Both the position numbers and the translations under genes were made by a program. Shown piece after piece: positions 31,686 to 40,584 of a stretch of 64,000 nt of DNA. The notes beneath the pieces were generated by a model. It ran no database searches. It worked only from the letters and a program-made list of their open reading frames with translations, and had not been told where the DNA came from. This DNA comes from Sphingobium sp. WTD-1 (GTDB lineage: Bacteria > Pseudomonadota > Alphaproteobacteria > Sphingomonadales > Sphingomonadaceae): positions 3,957,501 through 4,021,500 of the forward strand of contig NZ_CP119127.1 of assembly GCF_030128825.1 (NCBI RefSeq). The letters run 5' to 3'. Within the stretch, counting starts at the first letter, position 1. Every line of letters starts with the position of its first letter.

Positions 31686-32822
31686 TCATTCACGCAGCCG
31701 CCGAAAGCAGGTTCGCAGCTCCTCCACGAACAGGGCCGGTTGCTCGAACGCAGCGAAATGGCCGCCCTTCTCGACGCTATTCCAATGGATGATCTGGCTA
31801 AAAACCTGTTCCGCCCATCGCCGTGGCGGCGCCAGTATCTCGCGGGGAAACTGGGTATAGCCGAGCGGCAGATCGACCTTCATCGGCCGGAAACTGCCCA
31901 TGCTTTCCCAATAGAGCCGCGCCGACGACGCTGCGCTGTTGGTCAACCAGTAGAGCATGATCGCATCGAGCATCTCGTCGCGGGAGAAGATATTTTCGGG
32001 CTCGCCATCGCAATCGCTCCAGCCCCGCAGCTTTTCATAAATCCACGCCGCCTGCCCCACCGGGGAGTCCGCCAGCGCATAGCCGATCGTCTGCGGCCGG
32101 GTCGCCTGCAACCGGGCATAGGCAGATTCGACATCAGCAAAATGGCGCGATGCCGCCACCGCCCGCTGTTCGTCAGGATCAAGCTGGTCCCCCAGATCGG
32201 GCGGCATGATCGACAGCATGTTGAGATGGACGCCGATCAGGCCCGACGGTGCCTGCGTCCCCAGCGTCACCGTAACCGACGATCCCCAGTCCCCGCCCTG
32301 CGCGACATATCGGTCATAGCCCAGTCGATCCATCAGTGCGGCCCAAGCCTGCGCAATCCGTTCGACACCCCAGCCGGTTTCTGCGGGCTTGTCCGAAAAG
32401 CCATAGCCAGGCAGCGAGGGAATGACGAGATGGAAGGCGTCGGCCGGATTACCGCCATGTGCGGGCGGATCGGTCAAAGGGCCGATAACCTTGTGAAATT
32501 CGATCACCGATCCGGGCCAGCCGTGGGTCAGCAGCAGGGGCATCGCCCCGTCATGGCGCGATCGGATATGCAGGAAATGCACGTCCAGCCCGTCGATCAT
32601 CGTCTTGAACTGGCCGAAGCCGTTGAGCATCGCTTCGCAGCGGCGCCAGTCATAGCCGCGCCGCCAATAATCGACCAGCGCGCGCAGCCGGTCTGTCGGC
32701 ACGCCCTGATCCCATCCCGTCGCGGTTTCCCGTTCCGGCCAGCGGGTCTGGTCAAGGCGCCGGTGCAGATCGTCCAGTTCGGCCTGCGGCACCGCCAGGG
32801 TGAAGGGGCGGACGGCGCTCAT
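31686..32822 (-). CDS. Epoxide hydrolase, alpha/beta-hydrolase type with EHN domain (378 aa)
   Basis: An N-terminal epoxide-hydrolase (EHN) domain (PFTLAVPQAELDDLHRRLDQ) precedes the alpha/beta-hydrolase core. The oxyanion-hole motif is THGWPGSVIE, the nucleophile Asp lies in GGDWGSSVT, and the catalytic His lies in EKGGHFAAFEQP. It opens epoxides to diols. The ATG at 32822 overlaps the stop of the upstream phosphotransferase gene. It belongs to an operon with a VOC protein and phosphotransferase 2. Confidence 0.88.
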   Translation of the reverse strand: MSAVRPFTLAVPQAELDDLHRRLDQTRWPERETATGWDQGVPTDRLRALVDYWRRGYDWRRCEAMLNGFGQFKTMIDGLDVHFLHIRSRHDGAMPLLLTHGWPGSVIEFHKVIGPLTDPPAHGGNPADAFHLVIPSLPGYGFSDKPAETGWGVERIAQAWAALMDRLGYDRYVAQGGDWGSSVTVTLGTQAPSGLIGVHLNMLSIMPPDLGDQLDPDEQRAVAASRHFADVESAYARLQATRPQTIGYALADSPVGQAAWIYEKLRGWSDCDGEPENIFSRDEMLDAIMLYWLTNSAASSARLYWESMGSFRPMKVDLPLGYTQFPREILAPPRRWAEQVFSQIIHWNSVEKGGHFAAFEQPALFVEELRTCFRRLRE

Positions 32823-34195
32823 GCCTCGCGCTCCAGAATCGAATCCAGCGTCAGCGCGATCCGGTGCAGCAGTCGCTGGGTGAAATGCGCGCCGGCGCTG
32901 GCCACCAGCACATCGTCGCTCAGCCCCTTTTCAAAGGAATCCCGGCCGCCGGCCATCACCAGCTTCATCAGCCGCAGTCCGGCCCGCAGCGCGAAATAAT
33001 CGATCTGGCGCTGCGGAATGTCGGCACCGCCCGCCGCGCGATAGGCCTGCATGAACCGGCTCCAGTCGGTCACGGCGATCACGGCGGGATAGCAATAGCC
33101 CAGATCCTCGCCGGGGTGACCGATCGCGCATTGCTCCCAATCGAGCACCGCCGTGATAGTCCCGTCCTGCGCCAGGATGTTGTGGAACAGCATGTCGTTG
33201 TGGACGATGGCCCGGCGATCGTCGAGATCGCCGACATGCGCCCGCAACCAGGCGATCGCCGCCGACATGGTGATCGATGGCCAATGCGCATTGTCGGTCC
33301 AGGCCGATGCCAGTTGCTCCAGTTCCGCTTGCCAGTCCCCGCCGGCGCTCCGCGGCGCATGCAGCCCCTCACCCACGTCGTCGACCGGCTGAGCATGCAG
33401 CAACGCCATCTCGCGCGCCAGGCCCAGCACGACCTGCTCATCGTCGGCAGGCAGCCAATAGTCGGGCTGCACCGGCGCGCCTGGAACCTGCTCGGACAGA
33501 AGGAAAGGCGCATCGAGCCAGCCAAGCGCCTCCTCCACCAGCAGCGGCCGGGGCACGCGCATACCCGCCGCATGGAGGCGCGACAGCAGGGCATGCTGGG
33601 CCGCCTCTCCCAGGAAAGCCGCGCTGCCCGCCTGACCGGGAATGCCGCGCTGGATCACCATATCCATTGGCAGATCGCGTCCACCGGTTATGGAAAAGAG
33701 CGCGGTCTGGCGCGAGCGGCCTCCGGCGATCAGGCGGAAGGTCGTAATCTCGGCATCGGCGCAGCCAGGCAATTGGCGCAGATAGGCTTGCAGGCGCGCC
33801 GGATCGATAATGCTGACGCCGGTATCGCCCGATGCCGGTCCAGCCCGCTCGACTGCATCGATGCGGGTCAGCACGGCGTCGAGCAGCGCCTTTTCCCACG
33901 CGATCGCATCGCGCGCCATGGCTGGCGGCAGGCCGGCGTCCAGCCCAGCCGCCGCAGCCGCGATCGCCCGGCCGGTGTCCCTATGCGCTGCAGCATTTTC
34001 GGGCGGTCCCCCCAGCCTGTCGGTATCCGCCAGCGGTCCGTCCGCAGTGGGATCCCACTCCAGCGCGTTCGCGACGCTGGTCAGGATGCGGACACCATTG
34101 TCCAGCGCGTCGCGGGCACTCGCATCCGTGACGCTGGGGCGGACCTGCGTTCGCAAGCCCCGCGCTACACTCCAGAGATATTGAGCATTCGACAT
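32819..34195 (-). CDS. APH-like phosphotransferase 2 with N-terminal helical domain (458 aa)
   Basis: The layout is the same as in phosphotransferase 1: a helical N-terminal domain of about 155 residues, then an APH fold. The catalytic loop is IVHNDMLFHNIL (HND instead of HGD, with the catalytic Asp kept) and the metal-binding Asp is in VLDWEQCAIGHPGED. It probably phosphorylates a hydroxyl group of an acyl or terpenoid intermediate. The start at 34195 is chosen since upstream in-frame residues are unrelated. The gene is followed by the epoxide hydrolase with an ATGA overlap. Confidence 0.8.
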   Translation of the reverse strand: MSNAQYLWSVARGLRTQVRPSVTDASARDALDNGVRILTSVANALEWDPTADGPLADTDRLGGPPENAAAHRDTGRAIAAAAAGLDAGLPPAMARDAIAWEKALLDAVLTRIDAVERAGPASGDTGVSIIDPARLQAYLRQLPGCADAEITTFRLIAGGRSRQTALFSITGGRDLPMDMVIQRGIPGQAGSAAFLGEAAQHALLSRLHAAGMRVPRPLLVEEALGWLDAPFLLSEQVPGAPVQPDYWLPADDEQVVLGLAREMALLHAQPVDDVGEGLHAPRSAGGDWQAELEQLASAWTDNAHWPSITMSAAIAWLRAHVGDLDDRRAIVHNDMLFHNILAQDGTITAVLDWEQCAIGHPGEDLGYCYPAVIAVTDWSRFMQAYRAAGGADIPQRQIDYFALRAGLRLMKLVMAGGRDSFEKGLSDDVLVASAGAHFTQRLLHRIALTLDSILEREA

Positions 34196-34230
34196 GCGAT
34201 CGCCTCGTCCATCTTTCGGGGGAAAGGCCG

Positions 34231-34758
34231 TCAGGCGGCCGGCAGGCTCAGGATTTTCGTCACCCCGTCCCATGTCGCGCCCGCCTGCTCGATCGCGGCG
34301 AACAGCCCCTGCACCGCGGGCGTCAGTTGGGCGATTTCCAGGATCACCTTCTCGCCGGCATCCATCGCATAATAGGCAAGGGCCGAGCCGTCGGCGAAGC
34401 TTGCCCCCTGCAGGCGCCGGCCGCCGCGCTGCGTGGCCCAGCGCTCCGCCTCGGCCAGATCATCGGCGAAGACGCACAGATGATGGACGCCCGTCTTCCC
34501 GTCGGCCAGAAATTCCTGGAAGATGGATGGGCCACGCGGCTCGATCAGTTCGACCATCAGATCACCCGAATAGGCAATCGCCGCGCCGAATTCGGCGATA
34601 TGCGCCTGGCCGCGATAGTCTCCCTTGGTCACGTCGAAGGGCGGGAAGATGAAGAAGGGGCCGACCCCCATCACCTGCGTCCACCAGTCGATCGCGGCAT
34701 GCAGATCAGGCACCATATAGGCAATCTGGTTGATACGGCTCATCGGCTTCAGCGTCAT
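34231..34758 (-). CDS. VOC-family (glyoxalase-fold) protein (175 aa)
   Basis: A vicinal-oxygen-chelate fold protein: INQIAYMVPDLHAAIDWW, the metal-binding-type VHHLCVFADDLAEAE, and GEKVILEIAQLTP at the end. It resembles lyases and isomerases that act on a vicinal-oxygen substrate, but the precise reaction is unknown. GAGAGGA lies 7 bases before the ATG at 34758. It heads the minus-strand operon with phosphotransferase 2 and the epoxide hydrolase, divergent from an SDR operon. Confidence 0.78.
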   Translation of the reverse strand: MTLKPMSRINQIAYMVPDLHAAIDWWTQVMGVGPFFIFPPFDVTKGDYRGQAHIAEFGAAIAYSGDLMVELIEPRGPSIFQEFLADGKTGVHHLCVFADDLAEAERWATQRGGRRLQGASFADGSALAYYAMDAGEKVILEIAQLTPAVQGLFAAIEQAGATWDGVTKILSLPAA

Positions 34759-34806
34759 CGCGCAATCCTCTCCGGTCATGGCCCTTGCCACTAGTTATCA
34801 TTAATA

Positions 34807-34820
34807 TGATATGCTAGCAC
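34807..34820. promoter_or_regulatory. Operator site TGATATGCTAGCAC in a divergent promoter
   Basis: A perfect consensus copy of the recurring motif, between the VOC operon (minus) and the SDR/DUF7064-like operon (plus). Its CTAG core is a palindrome (TATGCTAGCA). It lies about 50 bases from each start codon. Confidence 0.65.
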
Positions 34821-34871
34821 TCTAATTATGCAATGAGAAAGACTCATGCCTGATCGAAGTGGAGCGAGAGG

Positions 34872-35651
34872 ATGCGGCGGACCAAAAGTCCTGACCTAAA
34901 TGGCCGAATTGCACTGATTACGGGCGGTGCGCGCGGATTGGGCGCCGCCTGCGCCTGGGCGATCTGCGAAGCGGGTGGCAAGGCGATGATCGCCGACCTG
35001 TTGACCGATCGTGGCGAAGCAACGGCGGAAGAATTGCGCGCCGTCGGGCATGACGCCCATTTCACCCCGCTCGACGTGCGCGACGAGGCTGGCTGGGCAG
35101 CAGCGGTGGCCGCGACGGTCGATCGCTTCGGCCGGATCGACATCCTCGTCAATAATGCCGGCATCGCGACCGCCGCGACGATCGAGGATCTGACCCTCGC
35201 CGATTTCCAGGCCATCCTCGACATCAACCTGCTCGGCGCCTTTCGCGGCATGCAGGCGTTGATCCCCGTGATGAAGGCGGGCGGAGGCGGTGCGATCGTC
35301 AATATCGCGTCCAATTCGACCCAGCGGGTGAGCGCCATCACCACCAGCTATGCGGCGACCAAGGCAGCGGTCGCCAACATGACCAAGTCGGCGGCGATCC
35401 ATCTGGCACAGACTGGCACCGGCATCCGCGTCAATTCGGTCCATCCCGGCCCGCATGCGACCGAAATGCTGCTGGGCAGCGATGCCAAGGCCGACCTGCC
35501 CCAGGTGCAGGCGCTGCGCGACGCCATCCCGATGGGGCGCATGGGCAATGCCGAGGAAGTGGGAGCCGTCGTCGCCTTCCTGGCATCCGACGCGGCCTCC
35601 TACGTCACCGGGGCGGAACTGTTCGTCGATGGCGGGCTGACGCCGCACTGA
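34872..35651 (+). CDS. Short-chain dehydrogenase/reductase (259 aa)
   Basis: A classical SDR: GGARGLGAACAWAICEAGG is the TGxxxGxG dinucleotide-binding motif, LVNNAGIAT is the NNAG motif, and SYAATKAAV holds the catalytic Tyr and Lys. It would oxidise a secondary alcohol or reduce a ketone with NAD(P). It starts a five-gene operon with two DUF7064-like proteins and a phosphotransferase. Confidence 0.88.
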   Translation: MRRTKSPDLNGRIALITGGARGLGAACAWAICEAGGKAMIADLLTDRGEATAEELRAVGHDAHFTPLDVRDEAGWAAAVAATVDRFGRIDILVNNAGIATAATIEDLTLADFQAILDINLLGAFRGMQALIPVMKAGGGGAIVNIASNSTQRVSAITTSYAATKAAVANMTKSAAIHLAQTGTGIRVNSVHPGPHATEMLLGSDAKADLPQVQALRDAIPMGRMGNAEEVGAVVAFLASDAASYVTGAELFVDGGLTPH

Positions 35652-35698
35652 CCACGCCTTCGCCGTCCCACTCGTCCCCCAGCGCAGGAGCCGCGCCC

Positions 35699-36913
35699 AT
35701 GCTGACCCCTTATGACGAATTTCCGGTGCATCAGGCCCCCCATAGCTTCAGCCATATCCCGTCCACCGACTATGCCTGGGACGATGGTTATTGGTTCGGC
35801 GTGTTCAATGCCGACGAGAAGCTGTTCCTGGGCACCTATATGCGGGTGAACCCCAATACCGACATGATCGGCGGCTGCGCGCTGCTGAATGTCGCGGGCT
35901 ACCAGATCACGGTGCGGTTCAACCGTTGCTGGCGCCGCAATTTCGCGCTCGAAATCGGCCCATATCGGATGACGATCGAGGAACCGCTCAAACGCATCCG
36001 GCTGGAAATGGCAGACCATGGCAGCGGCCTCAGCTTCGACCTGGTCTGGGAAGGCACCTCACCCGCCTTTCTGGAGGAACATCATACCGCAACCTACCGC
36101 GGACGGCGGACGACCGATCAGACCCGCTATTCGCAGCCGGGCAAGTGCAGCGGCTGGATCAAGTTTCGGGATCGTAGCTGGCAAGTCGAGCCGGACAACT
36201 GGTCGGGGTCGCGCGACCATAGCTGGGGTCTTTACGCCTCGCGGCCGCCGCTGTCGCCGTCGCCGGCGCTGCTGCCCCCGCCCGCCAATGATGACGGCCC
36301 CAAACGCGCCCTGCGCTTCTGGACCTGTTTTCGCACCGAACCCTTTAGCGGCTTCTACCATGTGCATGAAACCGCGCAGGGGGTGCAGTGCAAGATGAAC
36401 GACGTGTTCGGGACACCCTTTGACGGACGCATCTTCCGCGGCTGGGGCGAGGAGGATATCGAACTGGCATCGGGCCGCCATGAAATGGACTTCATCCCCG
36501 GCACCCGCATCCTCAAGCAGGCGCGATTTTTCCTGACCGATATCCAGGGCCGCGAATGGCGCCAGATATTCGACATCGAAACCCCGCCCTGGATCGTCCA
36601 ACCGATGGGCGCCTTTCCCGGTAGCTGGAAGGATGGCGGCACCTTCTTCACCTATCACGGGTCGGAAGAACTGGCGCTGGAATGGGACGAGGGCGACTAT
36701 TCTGTTCAGCCGTTCGAATATACGCCCTATGCCGTCAGCGGCGCGGCGGCAGCGGAGGGTTTCAACACTGGCACGTCGATCGGCAACATGGTGCATGGCC
36801 CCGAATATCTGGCCCGCGTCACCACCCATGCCCCTGACGGATCGATCAGCACCGGCGCGGCTCAGGTGGAGTTGTTCATCAACGGCCCCTACGCGCCTTA
36901 TGGTTTCGCATGA
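35699..36913 (+). CDS. DUF7064/7065-like (AttH/CrtC-related) protein, paralogue 1 (404 aa)
   Basis: The largest of five paralogues in the window. All share an R-D-[HR]-S-[WL]-[GA] motif near residue 175 in an otherwise beta-rich protein; here it is RDHSWG at 172-177, preceded by IKFRDRSWQVEP. These features resemble the AttH and CrtC (hydroxyneurosporene synthase-like) lipocalin-type fold. CrtC-type proteins hydrate a carbon-carbon double bond of a carotenoid, so a hydratase, isomerase or binding role on an isoprenoid-like substrate is a guess. There is no signal peptide. Its stop overlaps the phosphotransferase 3 start (ATGA). Confidence 0.65.
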   Translation: MLTPYDEFPVHQAPHSFSHIPSTDYAWDDGYWFGVFNADEKLFLGTYMRVNPNTDMIGGCALLNVAGYQITVRFNRCWRRNFALEIGPYRMTIEEPLKRIRLEMADHGSGLSFDLVWEGTSPAFLEEHHTATYRGRRTTDQTRYSQPGKCSGWIKFRDRSWQVEPDNWSGSRDHSWGLYASRPPLSPSPALLPPPANDDGPKRALRFWTCFRTEPFSGFYHVHETAQGVQCKMNDVFGTPFDGRIFRGWGEEDIELASGRHEMDFIPGTRILKQARFFLTDIQGREWRQIFDIETPPWIVQPMGAFPGSWKDGGTFFTYHGSEELALEWDEGDYSVQPFEYTPYAVSGAAAAEGFNTGTSIGNMVHGPEYLARVTTHAPDGSISTGAAQVELFINGPYAPYGFA

Positions 36914-37965
36914 CGATGGACTTCACGCCGGCGCAACTGGCCCCCATCCTGTCCGCGCATCTGGGCGGACAGGTGGTGGTGGATCGGGTCGAGGGCTTCC
37001 CGCGCGGATCGTCGCGCGAGACCCGCTTCGTCACCTATCGGCTGGACGGCAGTCCACCGCGCGAACTGGTACTGCGCAGCGATTTCCCGGCCGGCAGCAC
37101 CGACCCCAATCCGCTGGACCTGGAATATTTCGTCTATGAGCGGCTGAACCATGCCGACGTGCCGACCGCCCGCGCGCTGTTCTGGGAAGCGGGAACCGAA
37201 CGCCCCTTCTATGCCCGCGAAAAGATCGATGGCGACTGGAACATCGCCCATTTTTCCGATCTCGACCCTGCCTATGATGATCTGCGCATCGCCATGGCAA
37301 AGGCGCATATAGCCGCCCTTGCCCGCGTCCATGCGCTCGACTGGCTCACGCTTGGCTTTGGCGAGCGTTTACCCGTTCCCCGTGACGAGGCCGATGCTGC
37401 CCCCTGCGCGCTGCGCCATGCCCGCGCGCAATATCTGGCGCTGGCGACCGAGCCGATCCCGCTGTTGATCGAGGCGATCGAATGGCTGACCGATCATGCC
37501 CCGCCCGCCCCTTGCCTCAGCCTGTGCAAGGGCACCAACGGCTATGGCGAGGAGGTATTTCGCGACGAGCACCTGGTGGCGCTCAGCGACTGGGAGGAAG
37601 TGACGATCGGCGATCCGGCATCGGACTTCGCCTTCATGCAGGGCTTTCTGGTCGACATCGAACGCAACGGCGAAATCCTCTGGGGCCTGGGTCCGGCGCT
37701 CGACTATTATGCCGACCTGACCGGCATTCGGATCATCCCGCAGGCGGTGCAATATTATCAACTTATCCGCGCGCTGCGCCTGGCCATCATGTCGCATAAT
37801 TCGGCCGCGTCGCTGCGCCGCGCCGATGCCCATATCCGCCAGGGCTGGACCGCGAGCGAGGTGCAGCATCTGGCCAAGCATATCCTGGCGTCCGCCATGG
37901 GCATGGCCCCGCCGATCGCCGCGCCGCGCTTTGCCCAGCTCAACATCTCCGTCGATATGGAATAG
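36910..37965 (+). CDS. APH-like phosphotransferase 3 lacking the catalytic HGD loop (351 aa)
   Basis: The fold is recognisable by the N-terminal lobe (VEGFPRGSSRETRFVTY, then LVLRSDFP) and by LSDWEEVTIGDPASDF, which keeps the metal-binding Asp. The catalytic loop that should read HGDxxxxN is replaced by LCKGTNGYGEEVF. This protein may therefore be inactive as a kinase, bind a nucleotide or CoA ester only, or use a different residue. The helical domain that is fused in the other two phosphotransferases is encoded separately downstream. The gene starts by an ATGA overlap with paralogue 1. Confidence 0.72.
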   Translation: MTMDFTPAQLAPILSAHLGGQVVVDRVEGFPRGSSRETRFVTYRLDGSPPRELVLRSDFPAGSTDPNPLDLEYFVYERLNHADVPTARALFWEAGTERPFYAREKIDGDWNIAHFSDLDPAYDDLRIAMAKAHIAALARVHALDWLTLGFGERLPVPRDEADAAPCALRHARAQYLALATEPIPLLIEAIEWLTDHAPPAPCLSLCKGTNGYGEEVFRDEHLVALSDWEEVTIGDPASDFAFMQGFLVDIERNGEILWGLGPALDYYADLTGIRIIPQAVQYYQLIRALRLAIMSHNSAASLRRADAHIRQGWTASEVQHLAKHILASAMGMAPPIAAPRFAQLNISVDME

Positions 37966-37969
37966 GCCG

Positions 37970-38479
37970 ATGATCCATCCTTCCGCTGTGCAGATCGTGC
38001 GCAATATCGAAGCGACTTTGGTCGCGGTCGTCGAACCGGCGGTCCAGACCACCACCGCCCGCAGCGCGCTGGCCACGATCGGCCATCTGCTGCGCCATGT
38101 CGCCCTGCGCATCGATCAGGAGGGACAAATCCTGACGGACGACATTGCTATGCAGACAGCCTTGCTGCGCGACATCGCCGCCTATTTCGCGACGATCGGC
38201 GATGGTGCCCGTGCCGATGCAATCCATGGCGTCCTCGCCGATGCCACCGACACAGACCTGCCCTATCCCTCGCTCGCGATCATGGGCGATCGAAGCGCGC
38301 AACTGGGCGGCGCCATTCAGGACGTGCTTATCCTTCTACAGCAGCAGCGCGCGGCGCGGCAGCGCGACCCAGCCTATCAGGCGGTCCGCACCGCCATCCG
38401 CGACTATCTCGCCGCGCAGGTCGTGGCCGAGGGCGCGCTGATCCATCCTGCCTTTGAAGACAAGGGGCCAAGACGATGA
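37970..38479 (+). CDS. Helical protein resembling the N-terminal domain of the phosphotransferases (169 aa)
   Basis: An all-helical protein (IHPSAVQIVRNIEATLVAVV, then RSALATIGHLLRHVALRI and AIQDVLILLQQQRAARQ). Its beginning, length and helix order resemble the first 155-160 residues of phosphotransferases 1 and 2, so it may be the split-off partner of phosphotransferase 3. I recognise no named family. Its start is 5 bases after the phosphotransferase stop and its end overlaps the next start (ATGA), so it is part of a tightly coupled operon. Confidence 0.65.
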   Translation: MIHPSAVQIVRNIEATLVAVVEPAVQTTTARSALATIGHLLRHVALRIDQEGQILTDDIAMQTALLRDIAAYFATIGDGARADAIHGVLADATDTDLPYPSLAIMGDRSAQLGGAIQDVLILLQQQRAARQRDPAYQAVRTAIRDYLAAQVVAEGALIHPAFEDKGPRR

Positions 38480-39561
38480 CCGGCAATCTGAGGACCAGTT
38501 CCTATGTCGGCGCCAGCGTGCCGTTCGCGCCGATACTGCCGGCGGATGACTATCTCCATCCCGTGGGGCCGGACGCGCATTTCACCGCGATCGAGACCAA
38601 TCTCTATGGTTTCGACATTCCCGAGCATGCGATCAACTGCAACATCTACCTGCTCTGGCACCATGCCCTGGGCACGATGTCGCTGCACATCTTCGTCCAC
38701 AAGGGGCAACGGATATTGCCGCATCAATTGGCGGCCGACTATTTCAAGGAACATCTCTACCTGCCCGCCGTGCCGGACATAGCCGACTTCACGGTCCAGG
38801 CCGGATCGATGACCTATCATTCGCGGATCATCGATCCGCTGGACGATATCCTGATCGAGGCGGATGACCCGAGCCGCAATTTCGCGCTGCGCCTGCGCTA
38901 TCGCGCTGCGCTGCCCCCCGTGGGACGCCCCGGCGGCAAGCATTTCACCCAGTTGCTCAAGACTTCAGGCGAACTGGTGCTTGACGGCGAAAGTTACAGG
39001 ATCGACGGCCATTATATGCGCGACCGGTCCTGGGGCTATAACCGCCCGGAAGAACCCGAACGCACGCCGCCCTATCGCTGGATGACCGGCTGGATCGACG
39101 ACGGCAAGGGCGGCATCCACAAGAGCTTCGTCATCGCCTGGATCGATACCGGCATGCTCGACGGGGCCGAATTCGGCCCCGACTGGCACAGCCATGTCGG
39201 CGGCGCGGACGGCAGCGGCGCCAACAAATGGGAATCGGGCGGCAGCACGCCCAGCCTCAACCTGCGCAGCGGCTGGATATCGGTCGACGGCATAGCGCGT
39301 CCGGTGGTCCGCATCGATACCCGCACCCTGTTCGACGAGGATAGTCGCCTGCTGGTGCGCGGCTTCGCGGTCGATATCGAGGATGATCAGGGCGAGGTGC
39401 ATCGCTTCACCGCCAGCACCATCGCCATGATCCCCAAAATGTATTGGCAGAACCTGGTCACCTACATGCATTTCATGGAATTGTCCTGCGACGGGCTGAC
39501 CGGACATGGCGACCTGATGGACAGTTTCGGCGGTCACCATATCCGCCAGTTCGGGCTTTAG
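38476..39561 (+). CDS. DUF7064/7065-like protein, paralogue 2 (361 aa)
   Basis: It shares the family motif RDRSWG at 182-187, preceded by KHFTQLLKTSGELVLDG, which parallels KHFEQVMHVTGDLLLRG in paralogue 3. These two are therefore close relatives. Beta-rich, without a signal peptide. It ends the five-gene operon and its stop overlaps that of the convergent SDR gene. The coupling with a kinase-like gene suggests it handles a product of phosphorylation or dehydration, but this is only context. Confidence 0.65.
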   Translation: MTGNLRTSSYVGASVPFAPILPADDYLHPVGPDAHFTAIETNLYGFDIPEHAINCNIYLLWHHALGTMSLHIFVHKGQRILPHQLAADYFKEHLYLPAVPDIADFTVQAGSMTYHSRIIDPLDDILIEADDPSRNFALRLRYRAALPPVGRPGGKHFTQLLKTSGELVLDGESYRIDGHYMRDRSWGYNRPEEPERTPPYRWMTGWIDDGKGGIHKSFVIAWIDTGMLDGAEFGPDWHSHVGGADGSGANKWESGGSTPSLNLRSGWISVDGIARPVVRIDTRTLFDEDSRLLVRGFAVDIEDDQGEVHRFTASTIAMIPKMYWQNLVTYMHFMELSCDGLTGHGDLMDSFGGHHIRQFGL

Positions 39562-40400
39562 ACTCCCGGGAAATCAGTGCTTTCGGACAGGCTGCGCCAG
39601 GCATCGACCTCGGCGCGGCGCTGCTTGAGCACGTCGTCGGCAAAGCCATAGGCATCGCTGCCCAGAAGCAGGCGCAAGGGGGGCGTATCGCTGTCCATGG
39701 CGGCGAAGATGGCAGGCCCGGCCGCATCGGGATTGCCCGGCTGCACGCCGTCCACGCTGCCGGCCCAGTTGCGCATATCGACCAGGAACGGATAGGCGGG
39801 ATGCGGGCTGGCCGGCTCCGCGATCGACCGCCCCGAAAAATCGGTCCGGAAAAAGCCCGGTTCGACGATCAGCACCCCGACGCCGAAGGAGGACATTTCC
39901 TCCGCCAGCGATTCCGACAATCCCTCCAGCGCGAATTTCGAGGCCGAATAGAAACCCGCCCCCATGTGCCCGCGCCAGCCGGCGATCGAGGACATGTTGA
40001 CGATATAGGCCGATCCCCGCGTCCGCAGCATCGGCAAGGCCGCGCGTATCAGTCGCAACGGTCCGAAGAAATTGACGTCCAACTGGGCCGCGATCTCGGC
40101 ATCGCTGCTTTCTTCCACGCCGCCCAGGAACCCGTAGCCGGCGTTGTTAAGCAGCACGTCAAATCCGCCCTGAGCCTCTGCCACCCGGATCGCGGCACCG
40201 ATCTGCTCCGGGTCACGCACGTCCAGCGGCAGCGCGACGGCGCGCCCATCGCCAGCAGCGACCAGATCGTCCAGCGCCGTCACATCCCGCGCCGTCGCGA
40301 TCACCTGCCCGCCTTGCGCCAGCACGGCCCGCGCGATCGACCGGCCAAAACCGCTGGATGCCCCGGTGATGAACCAGCTTTTCCTGCCCCATATCGTCAT
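39558..40400 (-). CDS. Short-chain dehydrogenase/reductase (280 aa)
   Basis: A classical SDR of the oxidoreductase subgroup: FITGASSGFGRSIARAVL holds the dinucleotide-binding motif, LLNNAGYGFLGG the NNAG motif, and GFYSASKFALEGLSE the catalytic YxxxK. The start at 40400 has GGAGAG upstream; the frame remains open to 40637 across the divergent promoter and is not used. It is alone on the minus strand and diverges from the acyl-CoA dehydrogenase operon. Confidence 0.88.
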   Translation of the reverse strand: MTIWGRKSWFITGASSGFGRSIARAVLAQGGQVIATARDVTALDDLVAAGDGRAVALPLDVRDPEQIGAAIRVAEAQGGFDVLLNNAGYGFLGGVEESSDAEIAAQLDVNFFGPLRLIRAALPMLRTRGSAYIVNMSSIAGWRGHMGAGFYSASKFALEGLSESLAEEMSSFGVGVLIVEPGFFRTDFSGRSIAEPASPHPAYPFLVDMRNWAGSVDGVQPGNPDAAGPAIFAAMDSDTPPLRLLLGSDAYGFADDVLKQRRAEVDAWRSLSESTDFPGV

Positions 40401-40437
40401 CGCCCTCTCCCTTTTCGATAGCGCATGATCGCGCTTA

Positions 40438-40516
40438 TGATATGCTAGATTACGATAATGGATTTGCGGCCGCAATGCCGCTCGCAAGCCTTGACATATG
40501 CAAACTAGCATATAGT
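40438..40516. promoter_or_regulatory. Divergent promoter with two operator sites
   Basis: TGATATGCTAGAT lies at 40438-40450 and CTAGCATATAGT at 40505-40516 (TATGCTAG on the other strand). A -35-like TTGACA is at 40491-40496, with a TAGTAA-type -10 about 16 bases later at 40513. The second operator therefore falls inside the core promoter of the acyl-CoA dehydrogenase operon, the arrangement of a repressor site. Confidence 0.6.
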
Positions 40517-40584
40517 AATCATGCATATTATATAGGCGAGAGCGACGCGCAACGTCCGCCAGCCGATCAGATGGGAGGGTTTGC

